In this document: piece by piece, positions 38,840 to 52,354 of the stretch
How positions within the stretch are numbered: position 1 is the first letter of the stretch
Layout: every line of letters begins with the position of its first letter
Assembly (NCBI RefSeq): GCF_024362695.1
Contig: NW_026063256.1
Location: forward strand, 186,001 to 250,000
Reading direction: 5' to 3'
DNA length: 64,000 nucleotides
From: Pectinophora gossypiella
Taxonomy: Eukaryota; Arthropoda; Insecta; Lepidoptera; Gelechiidae
Made by a program: the position numbers and the translations under genes
The notes under the pieces: model-generated
Told to the model about the DNA's origin: nothing
The model's input: the letters and a program-made list of their open reading frames with translations, nothing else
Database searches by the model: none

Positions 38840-41800
38840 CTAATCAGTAAGAGGAATAGGGCAAAGCTTCACAAGAGGTCTATCTAAGTTCCCTTGTGCA
38901 GTTTTGACAGTAGCTGAACGAGGCACACCATCTCGTCCTAGGTAAAGTTTGATAATTCTACCGAAACGCCAACGAAGTGGGTGAGTACATTCATCTTTGA
39001 TTATTACTGGTTGATCGACTTTAACATCTCCAAATGATTTGGTCCACTTCAAACGTTGCGATAAGTTAGTTAAATATTCTGAATGCCACCGAGACCAAAA
39101 GTCTTGGTGCATGCGCTGCAATAACTGCCAACGTGTAAGTCTATTTATGCTTGTGTTTGTGTAGTCAGGCGTAGGCACTGTGGTCAGTGGTGCTAATGTC
39201 AAAAAATGACCCGGTGTGAGTACTGAAAAATCGTTAGGGTCTGAGCTAAGCGGGCATAGAGGTCGCGAGTTTAAAATGGATTCTACCTGCACCAACAGCG
39301 TATTCAATTCCTCATATGTCAGGATTTGTGCACCAATAACTCGGTAGAGGTGAGTCTTCACAGACTTCACACCCGCCTCCCAAAGTCCTCCAAAGTGAGG
39401 AGCTCCAGGTGGATTGAACTTGAACTCGATACGCTCAGTCTCACAAGCCGTTCGCATGATGTTTGCTAACTGTGACTGTGCGCCTTTGAAATTGGTGCCA
39501 CAGTCGCTGTGAATGATGTTACACCGACCACGTCGACCTATGAATCGTCGTAGGGCCGCTAAAAATGCTTCGGTTGACAAATCAGATGCCAACTCTAAGT
39601 GCAGTGCTTTGGTAGCAAAACACACGAATAGACACAGATATGATTTTGTTGTCCGTGCACCACGATGTCTCTGAAAAGTAATGTTAAATGGACCAGCATA
39701 GTCGCAGCCCACCGCCTGGAAAGCCTTCATTTGAGTGATACGCGAACGAGGTAAGTCCGCCATTTTTGGTTGATATGGAATAGGCTTCATTCTGAAGCAA
39801 CGATGACAGTTTGATAAAACCTGATTAATGGCTCGTCGAGATGATAATATCCAAAAGTTCTGGAGAAGAAGATACTGCATAGTTTGTAAACCTGGATGCA
39901 GATTCTCATTATGCACACACTGAATGATTAAATCAGTTAAACGATGTTTTCGAGGAAGCAAGGCTGGATGTTTGGTTTCGAAATTCAAGTCTGATCTGGA
40001 AAGCCTTCCCCCCACACGAAAGACATCTTCCTCGTCCAAAAAGGGATTGAGTTTTCTGATTGATTTTGATAATGTTCGATTTGAACGAAGGCGATCAATT
40101 TCGGCTTTAAATGATGATTGTTGCACATGTTTTACTAATAGTAACAGAGCGTCGTGTAATTCTGGTTCAGTAAAATGACCTATATGCTTGTCTTTACGCA
40201 GACATTGAACAAAACGCTTACAGTAAGCGAGGATGCGCTGAATTTTTCTTAAAGAAGAATATTTTTCGATAAGACGATCGAACGGATGTTTGATTACTGG
40301 CAGAGTACTGGTCAAAACACACGCACGCATTTCACATGATATTTCAGGATCGATTGGAGGTGATTTGGTTGTATCAGGCTCAATAGGCCAATGATGCTGA
40401 TCGTGAGACAGCCACTCAGGACCTGTCCACCATGAATTATGATTAATTAACTCATCTGGAGTTAGCCCGCGACTTGCGCAATCTGCGTGATTTTGCTTAC
40501 CGGAGACATGCATCCACTTAGCATCCGGAATCTTTCTTTGAATGATTGATATACGATTGCCAACGAAGGCTTTATAATCTGTTGAATTTGAGTTGATCCA
40601 AGACAACACTATCGTGGAATCACACCAAGCCCATACACCTTCGATGGTGATCATATCTGCATACAGGTTTTTGATATGCATCATAAGTTCTGCGAGCAAA
40701 GTCGCACCACAAAGCTCAAGGCGAGGCAGCGTTCTACGTTTGGTTGGAGCTACTCTTGATCTTGCCCCTACGAGGGCCACGTGATGTTGATTTCGCTCGT
40801 CAGTGGACCGAAGATACACTACACCGGCGTACCCCGCTTCGCTTGCATCCGAGAACCCATGGAGTTGGTAAGTAACTGTGTCATTTTTAGTTATACGCCT
40901 AGGAATTCGAAGCTGCGATAAATGAGGTAACTGCTCTGTATACTTCATCCATATTTGATGAATCTCACCGGGAACGGCTTCATCCCATGATGTTCCCAAC
41001 AACCACAATCGCTGGATTAAATGTTTAGCTATAAATGTTAATGGAGTAAGAAGCCCGATGGGATCGTAGATACGCGCCAACTCTGACAACATGGTACGCT
41101 TAGTACAATCTCTTTTGATTTGATTTACTTGATATTCGAAAGTGTCATTTTGTGAATTCCAGGCTAAACCTAGCACCTTCACAAAATTGCTGTCACTATT
41201 AAAAGTAACACCTGGAACCGCCCTATGATTTTCAGGAATGCTTTGCAGCACAGCGGGATGATTGCTGGACCATTTACGAATACATCAAATCCTCCAGAAC
41301 CCATTATGCCTATAAGTTGCTGTTGACGTTCTAAAGCCTGCTCTAAGGTACTACATCCTGTAACGACGTCATCGACGTAGAGATCTTGACGCAAAATTTG
41401 CGCAGCAACTGGAAATGACTCCTCTTCATCTTGAGCTAATTGTTGAATCGTGCGAATGGCCAAGAATGGCGCTGATGAAACACCGAAGGTGACACGGTTA
41501 AGACGATATTCCTGAACGGGTTTATCAGGGTTACTCCTGAAAAGAATGCGTTGGTAATCACGATGCTTATCTGTTACTATGATGCGACGATACATCTGTC
41601 GAATGTCCGTCGTGAACACAATGTTATGAAGACGAAAACGCCACAATATATCTGTTATCTCTGCTTGAAGTTTTGGTCCCGTCAAAAGAGTGTCATTCAA
41701 GGAAATGCCTACTTTATCCTTTGCAGAAGCGTCGTAAACCACGCGAAGCTGCCCGGGTTTCACTACCGCAAAATGTGGAATATAATATGCTTTAGGAGAT

Positions 41801-41853
41801 CGGCACTCTTCCGGCGGCACTACTTCCATTTGACTACTCGACAGGTATTCCAA
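38840..41853 (-). pseudogene. Minus-strand BEL pol: RT, RNase H, integrase
   Basis: The first frame (41853-41179) has VVYDASAKDK and the RT catalytic LYVDDVVTG. A frameshift near 41250-41275 leads to the frame 41251-38840 with the connection (YDPIGLLTPLTFIAKH), RNase H (FSDASEAGYAGVVYL, PRLELCGA, CDSTIVLSWI), integrase (CHRCFR; VGCDYAGPF; HSDCGTNFKG; GGLWEAGVKSV) and the DUF5641-like tail. Upstream the same frame as the RT carries a TAA at 41914-41916. Catalytic residues persist although the reading frame is broken. Confidence 0.9.
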
Positions 41854-41913
41854 AATATGTTCATTGTATTGTTTTTGAAATGCTAAACTTTGAATTAATT
41901 TCTTTTCAATTTG

Positions 41914-43150
41914 TTAAAAACGACGATACGCATTAGAATACGAATCTTCAAAAACTGGTAATGGATCGCGAAAAGGTAACTGAACAACGTAACGTCCTTC
42001 GCTATCACGACGAGTAGTTGATTGATAGATTTGTTCACACCGAATGTCATCTGCTGATTGACACTTCGATTCAAATGAGATGTTATCCATTTCCCACAAC
42101 TTTTGAACTGCGACATCGAGATTCGCGTCAATTGATTCATGATTTACTGATAGAGGAGTAGGAATGGAGAGAGAGACTTGATGATGTTGGTGTACGTCCC
42201 ATAAGGACATACCCGAAAATTGTATTGATAGCGGTAGCACCTTGATTTTCACCCTCCACTTTCCCCGGCAACAAAATTTGTGGAAACAGTTCTCCCCCCA
42301 TCAAAATATCCACTGCTCGAGACTGATGATAACGCTCATCAGCCAATTTCAGATTTACTAGATGTTTAAAATTGTTTTGATTTACATGATGGGTGGGCAT
42401 GTTACCACAAATCTTGTCCAAGGTCAATGCTTCGGTCACAAAGGAAGGCTCAGATTTACCAATTGGACGGATCTCGAGGAACACCCTACCACTGGACTGC
42501 GCTGGAGCCTCACCTATACCCGACATGGGAGTGTTAGTCTTGTAATTAGTCAAACCTAAACGTCGAGCACAGCTGTTGGTAATGATATGGCTTTGACTAC
42601 CCGGGTCCAGAAGAACTCGAACTCTCTGATATGCACCAAATCCATCTTTCACTTCGACCTCTGCTGTGGCAAGCAACACAAATGATGAATCTGAACTGTT
42701 AGAAATGTTTGATAAGGATGTTACTGGAGTGATAACATTTTCCGAAGATGGTGGTGAAGGTGCTGATTGCTGATTCGAAGCAGTCTTTTGATTTTGTTTG
42801 ACAGGAAAATGTAGCAAGCTGTTATGCCGTTGATTACAAGTCTTGCATTTAAATTGTGAAATACACTTTGATGTGTTGTGGTTACTGCGTAAACAGTTGA
42901 AACATAATCTGTTTTGTTTAACAACCTCATTCCGCTCTTGAGGTGTCTTGTTTAAAAATTGTTGGCACATATAAAGGGCATGTATGTCCTTACATAAAAC
43001 GCATGTGCATGTGATGTCTGAGCTAGAAGCATGGTAGGTTTTGATTGATTTGATTGATGAGAAGACTTTTGAACATTCCTCACAGATTGCATGTTTGATG
43101 TTTGAATGTTTGAATGTTTGATGATAACGAAGAGCGTTCCAAAGCCTCAC
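41914..43150 (-). pseudogene. Minus-strand BEL gag zinc region, protease and pol start
   Basis: The frame 43150-42137 contains repeated Cys-His motifs (CVLCKDIHALYMC, CFNCLRSNHNTSKC, CKTCNQRHNSLLH) and an aspartic protease with LLDPGSQSHI. The frame is lost near 42140-42180 and continues as 42252-41914 into pol. The upstream gag joins near 43095-43120, where a repeated ATTCAAAC tract suggests slippage. Confidence 0.88.
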
Positions 43151-43994
43151 ATCTTTCTTTTAAAAATGATTTTAATTGTTGGAAACTAGGGAAATCACCG
43201 ACCTTACAATCCAATTCAAATGCTTCCCGAGATGCTTTATCAAGTTTGGTCAGTAGGGAATGGAACAACACAAAGTCCCAGTTGCTGGTAGGTAAACCTA
43301 ATGAATCAAGCATTGACAGGTTTTCATTGTATGTGTCCAACAGATTCCGCAAGCTTTCAGCAGATCCCACAGTCACAGATTTAAGATTTGTAATTTGTTC
43401 CCAGCACATAAATGCTAAATATCTTTTATTACTATACCTATCCACCAAAGCATCATAGGCATGTTGATAATTTGCTTCAGATATAGGAAAAGCTCGAATA
43501 ATGTTAATTGGTTCTCCTGATAAAGAAGTTATTAAATATTGAAACTTTTCTACATTTGATAAGTCTTTCCGATGATGCACCAGTGTGTTATATAAGTCAA
43601 TAAATCCTGGAAAATCTTTTAGCTGTCCCAAAAACGTTGGCAATTTCATGGGAGGAAGTTTCAAGTTCTGGTGCTTTGAAGTGTCAATAGAAGGTTTAAT
43701 ATCACTCTGTTCTTTTTTATGTAAATGCTTTTTCATTATTTCCAGCACTTGATACTTCTCCTGCTCTTTGATATTCTCTGGTGCAGCATTAGACTCTGTT
43801 AAGGCAACTACAAGATTGATATGACTTTCATTAAAAGTCTCCATATATGTATCTAAGCGAGAACCCCATACTTCTAGACGTGGTAAAAAACTTACATCAC
43901 TCTTACACCTTCGAGCGAGGGCAACAGCATCCGATAATCGTTTGTAAGCGATATTTCGCTTTGATGTATAATGTGTGATCATTACTGCACTCAT
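43080..43994 (-). pseudogene. Minus-strand BEL gag (DUF1759)
   Basis: The first ATG of the frame is at 43994. It codes an N-terminal helical region, then LPTFLGQLKDFPGFIDLYN and YLITSLSGEPINIIR, the DUF1759 gag core. It runs out of frame at 43080, just after the ATTCAAAC repeats. Confidence 0.88.
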
Positions 43995-44986
43995 TTTCAC
44001 TGTTTACACCTTGTTTACACGAATATTTCGAGTTTATCTCACTATGGACACACAAACCCGAACAGAACACACACTGATTTAAATGAATAAAAGTTTAAAA
44101 TACTTTAAAACTCGACAAAAGTTCTAAAAAACACAGTATTTTGTTTTGAAACTCTCGATTCGTTGTACTGAAACGTCAAAAACTCGGCAAATGAACGAAT
44201 GATTTGAACGAATGATACCGCCAAAGGGGTCGATTCTTGACGCGCTCTATTTTGAATTCGAAGGACCAGTTTTCTACTGATAGAAAACAATGTTAATTTA
44301 TTTTATAAAAGTGAGATTTTGCTATTTTAATGAAACCAAACTTGATAAAAACCACGACCGGTTTATAATAAAACAATGATTAAATGATAGAATTATTTAT
44401 GTTTTTGTTCTCACATAAACGCTCGAAAATGAAATGATAAAAATGTTTTATAATATTATTTATGATGATAGTTGATGATTGTTTACTTGTTTGCTATATG
44501 TTACAAACAAAAAGATGATGAATTTTACGATGAACTATACTCGTGTCGTATTCACTTAAAACAACGTTTGATGTAGTTAAGTATTCTTATGTTACTCACT
44601 AAGCACTTTGATTGATATTGAAATGATATTACCTAATGTATATATGTTTACGTTAGGACACTAAATGAATTTGAAAATAACCACCCACAAATGCGCACGA
44701 ACAAACTGAGTAGGTAGTAGGTACTTTCTGGAATGTAAGAAAGTACTTACTGATTGATGTATAAAATGATAAAGTGTGTGTGAAAAAACTAGGACATATG
44801 ATAGAAAACACAAAAGTATGCTATGAAATGATATGTTTTGTATGATTTACACACTATAAATGATAAATATATACAATTTGCTACTTGGTTTTTGTGAACA
44901 AAATGGACGCCGAACTACGCCGCAACTTTCCCAAACAAGGCAAAACGGTGCAAATTTAGAATATCCGGCTCGATGCGACCAGAAAA

Positions 44987-45358
44987 TGTTAATGATTTCG
45001 ATAGTTCACGACTGTAAATCCAAAAGGGTTGCCTTGTCAGGTTGTGAGCACTTTAAAAGATGGAAAAGGGAAACGGACTCACGTGTGATGAGGCTCTGAA
45101 CTTGTCTTGGCTGGAATGCTGTTCCTGAGGGGCGCCCCTTATTACTTGGTCACGGTGAAGTTTAGAAGCTGGAGATGGTCACATAGGTAGTTTTTATGAT
45201 TTTTTAACACAATATGTTATGATGTCCGTATGCACACTTGACGACCGCTTTTGAAGAGAGCGAAATATGGGTCGTTGGGACGAATGAATGGATGTATGGG
45301 AATGGATATAGGAAGAGCGGGAGATTTAAAGTGCTAACTGATAATTGATTACTTAACA
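44987..45358 (-). repeat. 5' LTR of the minus-strand BEL
   Basis: 372 bp and adjacent to the primer-binding site at 44981. Together with 38249-38620 it differs at about five sites, for example TTAATGATTT versus TTAATAATTT near the start. Confidence 0.92.
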
Positions 45359-45363
45359 GATAG

Positions 45364-46545
45364 GTTTCGCCGATGCTTCGAGTTCCGCTGCTTACGGCTG
45401 CTGTGTGTACCTGCGTGTGGTTGACTCAACAGGTAATGTGAATGTTTCTTTACTCTGTTCGAAGTCTCGCGTCAACCCCATCAAACAGAGTCTCACCGTG
45501 CCGCGACTGGAGCTCAATGCCGCACTGCTGCTTGCGAAGCTTATCACCAGAGTGCATGATACTCTCATTAAAAAAGACCATTAACAATGTTGTATTATAC
45601 TCCGACTCACAGATCGTTCTGGCTTGGATACAGACTAATGCTGCTAAATTAAATACTTATGTAGCAAACAGGGTAAAGGAGATCTCCCAGCTCACCAGTA
45701 AGTATACATGGGCATATGTAAACACGCACGAGAATCCTGCCGACTGCTTGAGCCGAGGCGTCCTACCCCATGAGCTCGAGAGCAACCAGTTGTGGTGGAC
45801 AGCACCTTTATTCCTCCATGACAGTAAGTAAGTTGCTCCCCAACAAGAGCAGTACACGGCCGACGGTCTACCAGAGGTGAGAAGGAGCTCTGAGTTCTCT
45901 AGTGCAATGGTTTGTACTCTCTCTGATAAGGCAGACATAAACCTTGATTTTCTTGATAAATATTCAGATATAAATAGAATGCAAAGGGTTCTTGCTTACA
46001 TTTTACGTTTCTGTAGTAACACACGCACAAAAACTGATAAAATAAAACATAATTTCATATCTAGCTCTGAATTAAATACCTCATTAAGTTTTATATTAAG
46101 ATATGAACAACAACATATATACATACATAAACTCACGCCCGTAATCCCTAATGGGGTGGGCAGAGCCACAAGTAAACAAAGACAACTTGCAGCCACTGTT
46201 GATACGAAGTCCAAAGATGGATATGATGAACCTTATGGTGATAAGGGATCAGCCTATCGCCCATAACATTAGTCCATCATGTTAGAGGACACAATCCCTC
46301 TGTCGGTTTTTACGACATGCCCGGGAAGAGAAGCAACAAAGGTTTATGAAAAACGAATTATATTCTTTAAAATGTAATAATACCGTAAAGAGTAATATTA
46401 AGGCCTTGTATCCATTCATTGATGACCGTGGTTTACTAAGGGAAGGCAAAAAAGTCATACACAAGTGTATTGTATGTTGGAAATTAGAAAAGAATGTGTC
46501 TCAACAACTGATGGGTTCTTTACCACATGACAAACGTAATGCTTA
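45364..46545 (+). pseudogene. Second BEL element: RNase H and remnant of integrase
   Basis: Resumes after the BEL insertion with FADASSSAYG and VPRLELNAALLLAKL, then YSDSQIVLAWIQT and the DCLSRG motif. A stop follows at 45829 and others later. A SINE splits it at 46110-46336. The last coding trace (VIHKCIVCWKLEK) is the integrase zinc region; the core is missing and no 3' LTR is seen. Confidence 0.8.
46110..46336 (-). mobile_element. SINE, near full length
   Basis: The sense strand is minus: it starts near GGGCATGTCGTAAAAACC, passes through CCACCCCATTAGGGATTACG and ends in a TATG-repeat tail (46110-46125). It is inserted in BEL pol. CAACAA on both sides may be part of a TSD. Partial relatives occur at 12430, 13620, 23840, 56130 and 56346. 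Confidence 0.75.
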
Positions 46546-46549
46546 ATAT

Positions 46550-46660
46550 AAAAGTAGGTTCTCATTGAATAAAGTTCATAATGTAACTTATTTAATCATT
46601 ATACAATTTACTTTCTTATTTACAACTAGCTTTTGCCCGCGACTCCGTCCGCGTGGCGTG
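46550..46660. other. Spacer ending in a repeat end
   Basis: ACTAGCTTTTGCCCGCGACT at 46627 matches the beginning of the insert at 3138. It is directly joined to the LINE fragment that follows. Confidence 0.4.
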
Positions 46661-47338
46661 TTATAAAAGAAAGATGGTATTGATATGAGTATCGTGAAAG
46701 TGTTGTGGTATATTTTCAGCTAGGACTGCTCCAATGGATGCAAAGTAATCATTAAATGCATTGCAAATCATATTAGGATCAGCAAGGATTTCTGATTGAG
46801 ATACTAGCTGTGGAGTACTATTTGACCTGATTTTGTTTTTAGCCAGGTAGTTTACCTGATCCCATATCTTCTTTGGTTTCTTAATATATTTCATAAATCT
46901 GTTGTAGTAATAAGAGTCCTTCCTAGTCTTAATTAACTTCGCTGCGTTTTCTCTCTCCTTTTTAAAGGCATCTAGTAAAGTAGTATTTTCCGGATTTGAT
47001 TTCCACTGGGCAAATAGTTCATTTCTTTTGTTGATTCCGTTTATAACATCTTTGTCTATCCAATCTTCTTGTGGCAGGTTTAGGATTTTGGTCTTAAGTG
47101 TTCTGCTCTTTTCCAGATTAGCTATAATAATATTTTCTAGTTGTGAAAAATCCATGCTCAGATCAGTTAGAGCAGTTTCAGTAGCTTTATATAACTTGTC
47201 GTAGTCAAGGGCCTTATAACTAACGCGTTGCTTCGGGGGAGGTTTATATTTTTTGACTATGAGATGTATTTGCCTGTGATCCGACATTGATGACTCCACT
47301 AAAGTAAAATGAAAGGAGAATGGGCGAATCTGGTCCAA
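46661..47338 (-). pseudogene. LINE ORF2 fragment (between endonuclease and RT)
   Basis: An open 225-codon minus-strand frame with a motif resembling the end of an AP-like endonuclease (SDHRQIHLIV) and a long charged linker leading toward RT (NAFNDYFASIG). No RT core follows; it stops near the repeat end at 46627. This is likely a CR1- or RTE-type LINE fragment, kept open by chance or youth. Confidence 0.6.
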
Positions 47339-49880
47339 GAACCTCCACTGATGAGACTTATATGTAATGAAAGCTTATGCTTTCCCTATGATTCTGGCAA
47401 AGTTCTATCAGATTCTGTCCCGGGGTTCTTTTTTTACGGCCATGTTTGTCCTGGCTAAAAATGTGACAAAATACAGTGGGAGCTAAAATCGACTCAAGAT
47501 TTCTTGCTGGATAACTAAGTCTACATAAATAATTATGTATCATATTGTATATCATTTTAAAGAGGATCTTTTCCAGAATCCGAAACATAAAAAAAAAAAC
47601 AAAAAGTCTTTATGTAAGCGAATTATAGTCAATTTGCATCTGCAGCGCCATTGTTTCTCGGTAGCTAAGTTCAAGTTTCATGCCTTTTACCTCTTCCAAA
47701 AGTATCTTACCGATTTTTTTTATATTGCTTCCGGAATTTGATCTGAGTGATAATAACAAGAAAAATAAATAGACACCTCTCCAATAGAGACCGCCTAAGC
47801 TATTGCCTATTGCAAGAAATCGTCATCATTAGCAAGTCATTACGGTATTGCATATTATAAGCTTATCAGCAACTTGGAACTTGGTCCAAGAATCTCCACT
47901 GGTGAGACTTGCATGTAATGATAGCTTATACTTGTTCTATGATTCTGGCAAAGTTCTATCAAACTCTGTCCTAGGGTTTTTTTACGGCCATGTTTGTCCT
48001 GAGTGTACAGTAGTGGACTGCAAAATCACCTCAGGATTTGTTGTCGAAAAACTATTTAACTAAGTCTATATACATAATTATATATCATAATGTATATCAA
48101 TTTTAAAGGGGAAGGTTATCAGAATCAGAAACACAAATAAAAAAAATGCATTAAGTATGTAAACGACTTTTAGCCAACTCACGTCCGTAGCACCATTTTT
48201 CTCAGCAGCTACGTACGAGTTTCGCGCCTTCCAACCTTTCCAAAGAAGCCCAATCATTTTTTCCTTCTTCTGATATTGCATTCTTAACCTGACAAGACTA
48301 AGTGACAACAACAAGAAATAAAATAGATACCATTCCGATAGAGGCCGCGTAAGCTATGGACCTATTGCAAGATAACGTACTTAAAGGCTAGTCATTATAA
48401 TCCAACAGACGTAACATGATTAGAATGCGGGAGGACGCAAATGTAGCATGTTTTCTTTCACCACAATCTTGTTTTATTAATCCAGGCTTATATCTTGTCT
48501 TATAAACAATGCCGAATGGTACAACAAACGTATCGTACGTAAACGTAAGGTTGCCTGGTAGTAATTGCTACCTTGGCAATAAAGCCGCCTTTTGCACCAG
48601 TTATTGCCTGAACTTGTTTAATAAATGTGTTTCTTTTGTATACAATAGAGTCATTATATTGCATCTTGATTAGAATGACTTATTTCTTGTTTCTCTCGTA
48701 CTAAGCTGTATACTGTTAGTGTTAAAGAGACACATATTTCGTCTCTTTCGCATAAGGCGATGTACTACATTTCCGTCCCGCCGCATTCTAATCATGTTAC
48801 GTCTGTTGGATTATAATGACTAGCCTTTGAGTACGTTATCTTGCAATAGGTCCATAGCTTACGCGGCCTCTATCGGAATGGTATCTATTTTATTTCTTCT
48901 TATTTTTTTTTTCTTTGTTGTCACTTGTCAGGTTAAGAATGCAATATCAGAAGAAGGAAAAAATGATTGGGCTCCTTTGGAAAGGTTGGAAGGCGCGAAA
49001 CTCGTACGTAGCTGCTGAGAAAAATGGTGCTACGGACGTGAGTTGGCTAAAAGTCGTTTACATACTTAATGCATTTTTTTTATTTGTGTTTCTGATTCTG
49101 ATAACCTTCCCCTTTAAAATTGATATACATTATGATATATAATTATGTATATAGACTTAGTTAAATAGTTTTTCGACAACAAATCCTGAGGTGATTTTGC
49201 AGTCCACTACTGTACACTCAGGACAAACATGGCCGTAAAAAACCCTAGGACAGAGTTTGATAGAACTTTGCCAGAATCATAGGACAAGTATAAGCTATCA
49301 TTACATGCAAGTCTCACCAGTGGAGGTTCTTGGACCAAGTTCCAAGTTGCTGATAAGCTTATATGCAATACCGTAAAGACTTGCTAATGATGACGATTTC
49401 TTGCAATAGGCAATAGCTTAGGCGGTCTCTATCGGAGAGGTGTTTATTTATTTTTCTTATTATTATCACTCAGATCAAATTCCGGAAGCAATATAAAAAA
49501 AATCGGTAAGATACTTTTGGAAGGGGTAAAAGGCATGAAACTTGAACTTAGCTACCGAGAAACAATGGCGCTGCAGATATAAATTGACTATAATTCGCTT
49601 ACAAAAAGATTTTTTTTGTTTTTTTTTATGTTTCGGATTCTGGAAAAGATCCTCTTTAAAATGATACACAATATGATACATAATTATTTATGTAGACTTA
49701 GTTATCCAGCAAGAAATCTTGAGTCGATTTTAGCTCCCACTGTATTTTATCACATTTTTAGCCAGGACAAACATGGCCGTAAAAAAAGAACCCCGGGACA
49801 GAATCTGATAGAACTTTGCCAGAATCATAGGGAAAGCATAAGCTTTCATTACATATAAGTCTCATCAGTGGAGGTTCTTG
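47333..49880. mobile_element. 2.5-kb palindromic (foldback-like) element
   Basis: Arms 47333-48436 and 48777-49880 are inverted copies around a 340-bp centre. Each arm itself holds two related ~0.5-kb units (both with CTATGATTCTGGCAAAGTTCT and GGCCATGTTTGTCCT), so the order is A-B-centre-B'-A'. The outer ends begin GGTCCAAGAACCTCCACTG. ORFs inside mirror each other and have no recognisable function. No transposase is seen, so it is probably non-autonomous. Confidence 0.8.
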
Positions 49881-52354
49881 GATCAAGTTTCATACAAAAG
49901 TGCCCATTGTCATTTGGTATGGTGATAGATGATAACCTAGAAATGGTCATAGGCTATAAATAATCACGCCATCGTTCTTAGGGGGTAGGCAGTTGGCAGA
50001 TAACTAAATTGATTTAGTGATTTGTAGTCGTTTTTGTTGGGACTTTTGCTCTTTCACGTCTAAACGGCTGAACGGATTTTAATGAAATTTAGTAAGGTAA
50101 TTGTTGGTTATCTAAAAACGGTTGTACGATCAAATTGATCACGTCATCGTACTTAGGGGGTAGGAAGTAGGCAGAAAACTGAATTGAGTTAGTGATTTTT
50201 TTTATGGTTTTTGCTGGGAGTTTTGTCTATGCCTAAACGGCTCAACGGATTTTGATGAAATTTAGTTAGCTGATAGATAGTAATCTAGAAAAGGATATGG
50301 CCTATTAATATTTATGCTATCGTACTTAAGGCGTAGGCAGTAGACAGAAAACTAATTAGGTTAGTGATTTTTAATTGTTTGTTTTAAAATTTTGCCTCAT
50401 TCACGCCTTAACGTCTGAACGGAATTTTATAAGACTTGGTTAGTTTAAAGATAGGATCTTAGGCACGGACACAGGCTACTTTTTATGGCGGGAAAATACC
50501 TCATTCCCGCGGAAATCTAGATTTCGTGATCGTGTCAAGAAGCGCATGACGCCATAGCTACTGGAATGATTTCGATGTTTTTTTTTAAACTGAGTGACTT
50601 CAAGTTAGTATTTGATCACTTTTCTAACTTAGAGGGTAGGTAGGCGCCATAATTTAGGGAATTTATGATAAAATTTTGATGCAACTGTCTTTATTAAACA
50701 GTTATATCTCATTCCTACAGGAACCTACACATAGCTATAGCTAGCTATCTATTAACATTAAAACTCTTTCTAGAATCACATTACGCCAATTAATTGATCT
50801 GATTTGTATAAGTTTTTTTATTCAACTGACTGTTACATTACATACAGATAAAATCTAATTACTTACACCTCATAATTAATATAGTACTACATGACTAGCT
50901 ACGCTTTAAACTTGAGGAGGTAATTCGATAGACATTTATACGAACTTTAAGCCCAGTAATCAATCATAGTAATAAGGTAATACTCATTTTAGACAAAGAA
51001 ACGGATAGGTAATCAGTTCGTCAACGAAATTATAACACCTACACTTAGTTTGTTTACTATTTAACGAGGGAAAATAATCCTTACTAATATTATAAATGCG
51101 AAAGTAACTCTGTCTGTCTGTTACGCTTTCCCGCTTAAACCTCTCAACCGATTTTGATTAAATTTGGCACAGACAATCTTTAGACCCTGAGAAAGAAAAT
51201 AGGATACCTTTTATTGCGAAAAGAAGGGACGAAGAGATTGAAATAGGGGTTGAAAGTTTGTATGGGATATTTTAATTTTAAAATATAAATCTATGAAACT
51301 TTATATTTAAGCACTTGATAAAAAATAATTAAACATTTGTTCTAGCGTTGCTGAAATTTCGACCAGTGAGGGGGTGAAATGAGGGTTGAAAGTTTGTATG
51401 GGAGTTCGTCATTTTTGGGGATAAAACCACGAAACTTTATATTTAGGAACTTGATAAGAAATAAAAAAACAATTTGTTAAAGCGTTTTTGAAAATTCGAT
51501 CTTTGAGGGGATGAAATAGGTGTTGAAATTTTTTATGAGGTTCGTCATTTTTCAAGATAAAAATATTAAATTTTGTGTTTAGGCACTAAATAACAAACAA
51601 AAAATCGTTTGTTCAAGCATTTTGAAATTTTTACCAGTATGGGGGTGAAATACGGGTTGAAAGTTTGTATGGGTATTCGTCATTTTTGAAGATAAAACCA
51701 TGAAACTTGGTACGTAGGTCTCTTAGGATGTGCAGAGTTTTTCAACAAACGGATTTTCCGAAATTCGAACGGAACAGAACGGATTCGGAACGGGAACTAC
51801 GAAGCCAAACTTTTTGTATACAAAATATTAACCACTGAACCTAGGAACATGATATTTAGTAGTTTTGGGTGTATCAAGTTAAAAAAAATTTGGCTTTTGT
51901 AGATAAAGTTCCTTTTAACGAATACTCTGCATCGCCGCCACTGCCGTCGGTCGTCGTTCGTCGTCGCGCACATTCGCCGAAGTGTGGCGGCAGTCAACGG
52001 CGCTGTCTTGTGGTGGGGGAGCGCACGTGGTGTATACGTGGCCTGCTCGCGAGTGTCGAGTCCAAACAATCTCCACATTTTAACAAATAATAACAAAATA
52101 GCAAACGTTGTGTACAAAAAAGTTTTAAATTAGGTCATTTTAAAATATTTTTGTACACAACCTGACGCTGACCCCTGTAAGTGTCTTGGACATAAGGGAC
52201 CGATAAATATTCCTAAGTAATTTCTGCCACTCAATGGAATACATAGGTACTTTATAACTACTGTAAACAAATATTTTTTATTTTTTTTAAATATACCTAC
52301 TTACTCTCTTTTAATCACATGCTATACCGTTCCTTTTATATAATCCTTAATATT

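Larger units (their letters stand above)
38249..45358 (-). mobile_element. Third BEL/Pao element, complete structure, minus strand
   Basis: 372-bp LTRs (TGTTAAT...TTAACA) at 38249-38620 and 44987-45358, TSD GATAG at 38244-38248 and 45359-45363 in the older BEL. The coding region runs right to left with a primer-binding site (44981) and a polypurine tract (38621-38633). LTRs differ at about five positions by eye. Gag-pol has at least three frameshifts and one stop. Confidence 0.94.

Noticed and set aside
48078..49142. Mirror-image 75-78-codon ORFs with a hydrophobic end in the palindrome
   Set aside because: They exist only because the arms are inverted copies. The hydrophobic run is AT-rich sequence and no family is recognised.
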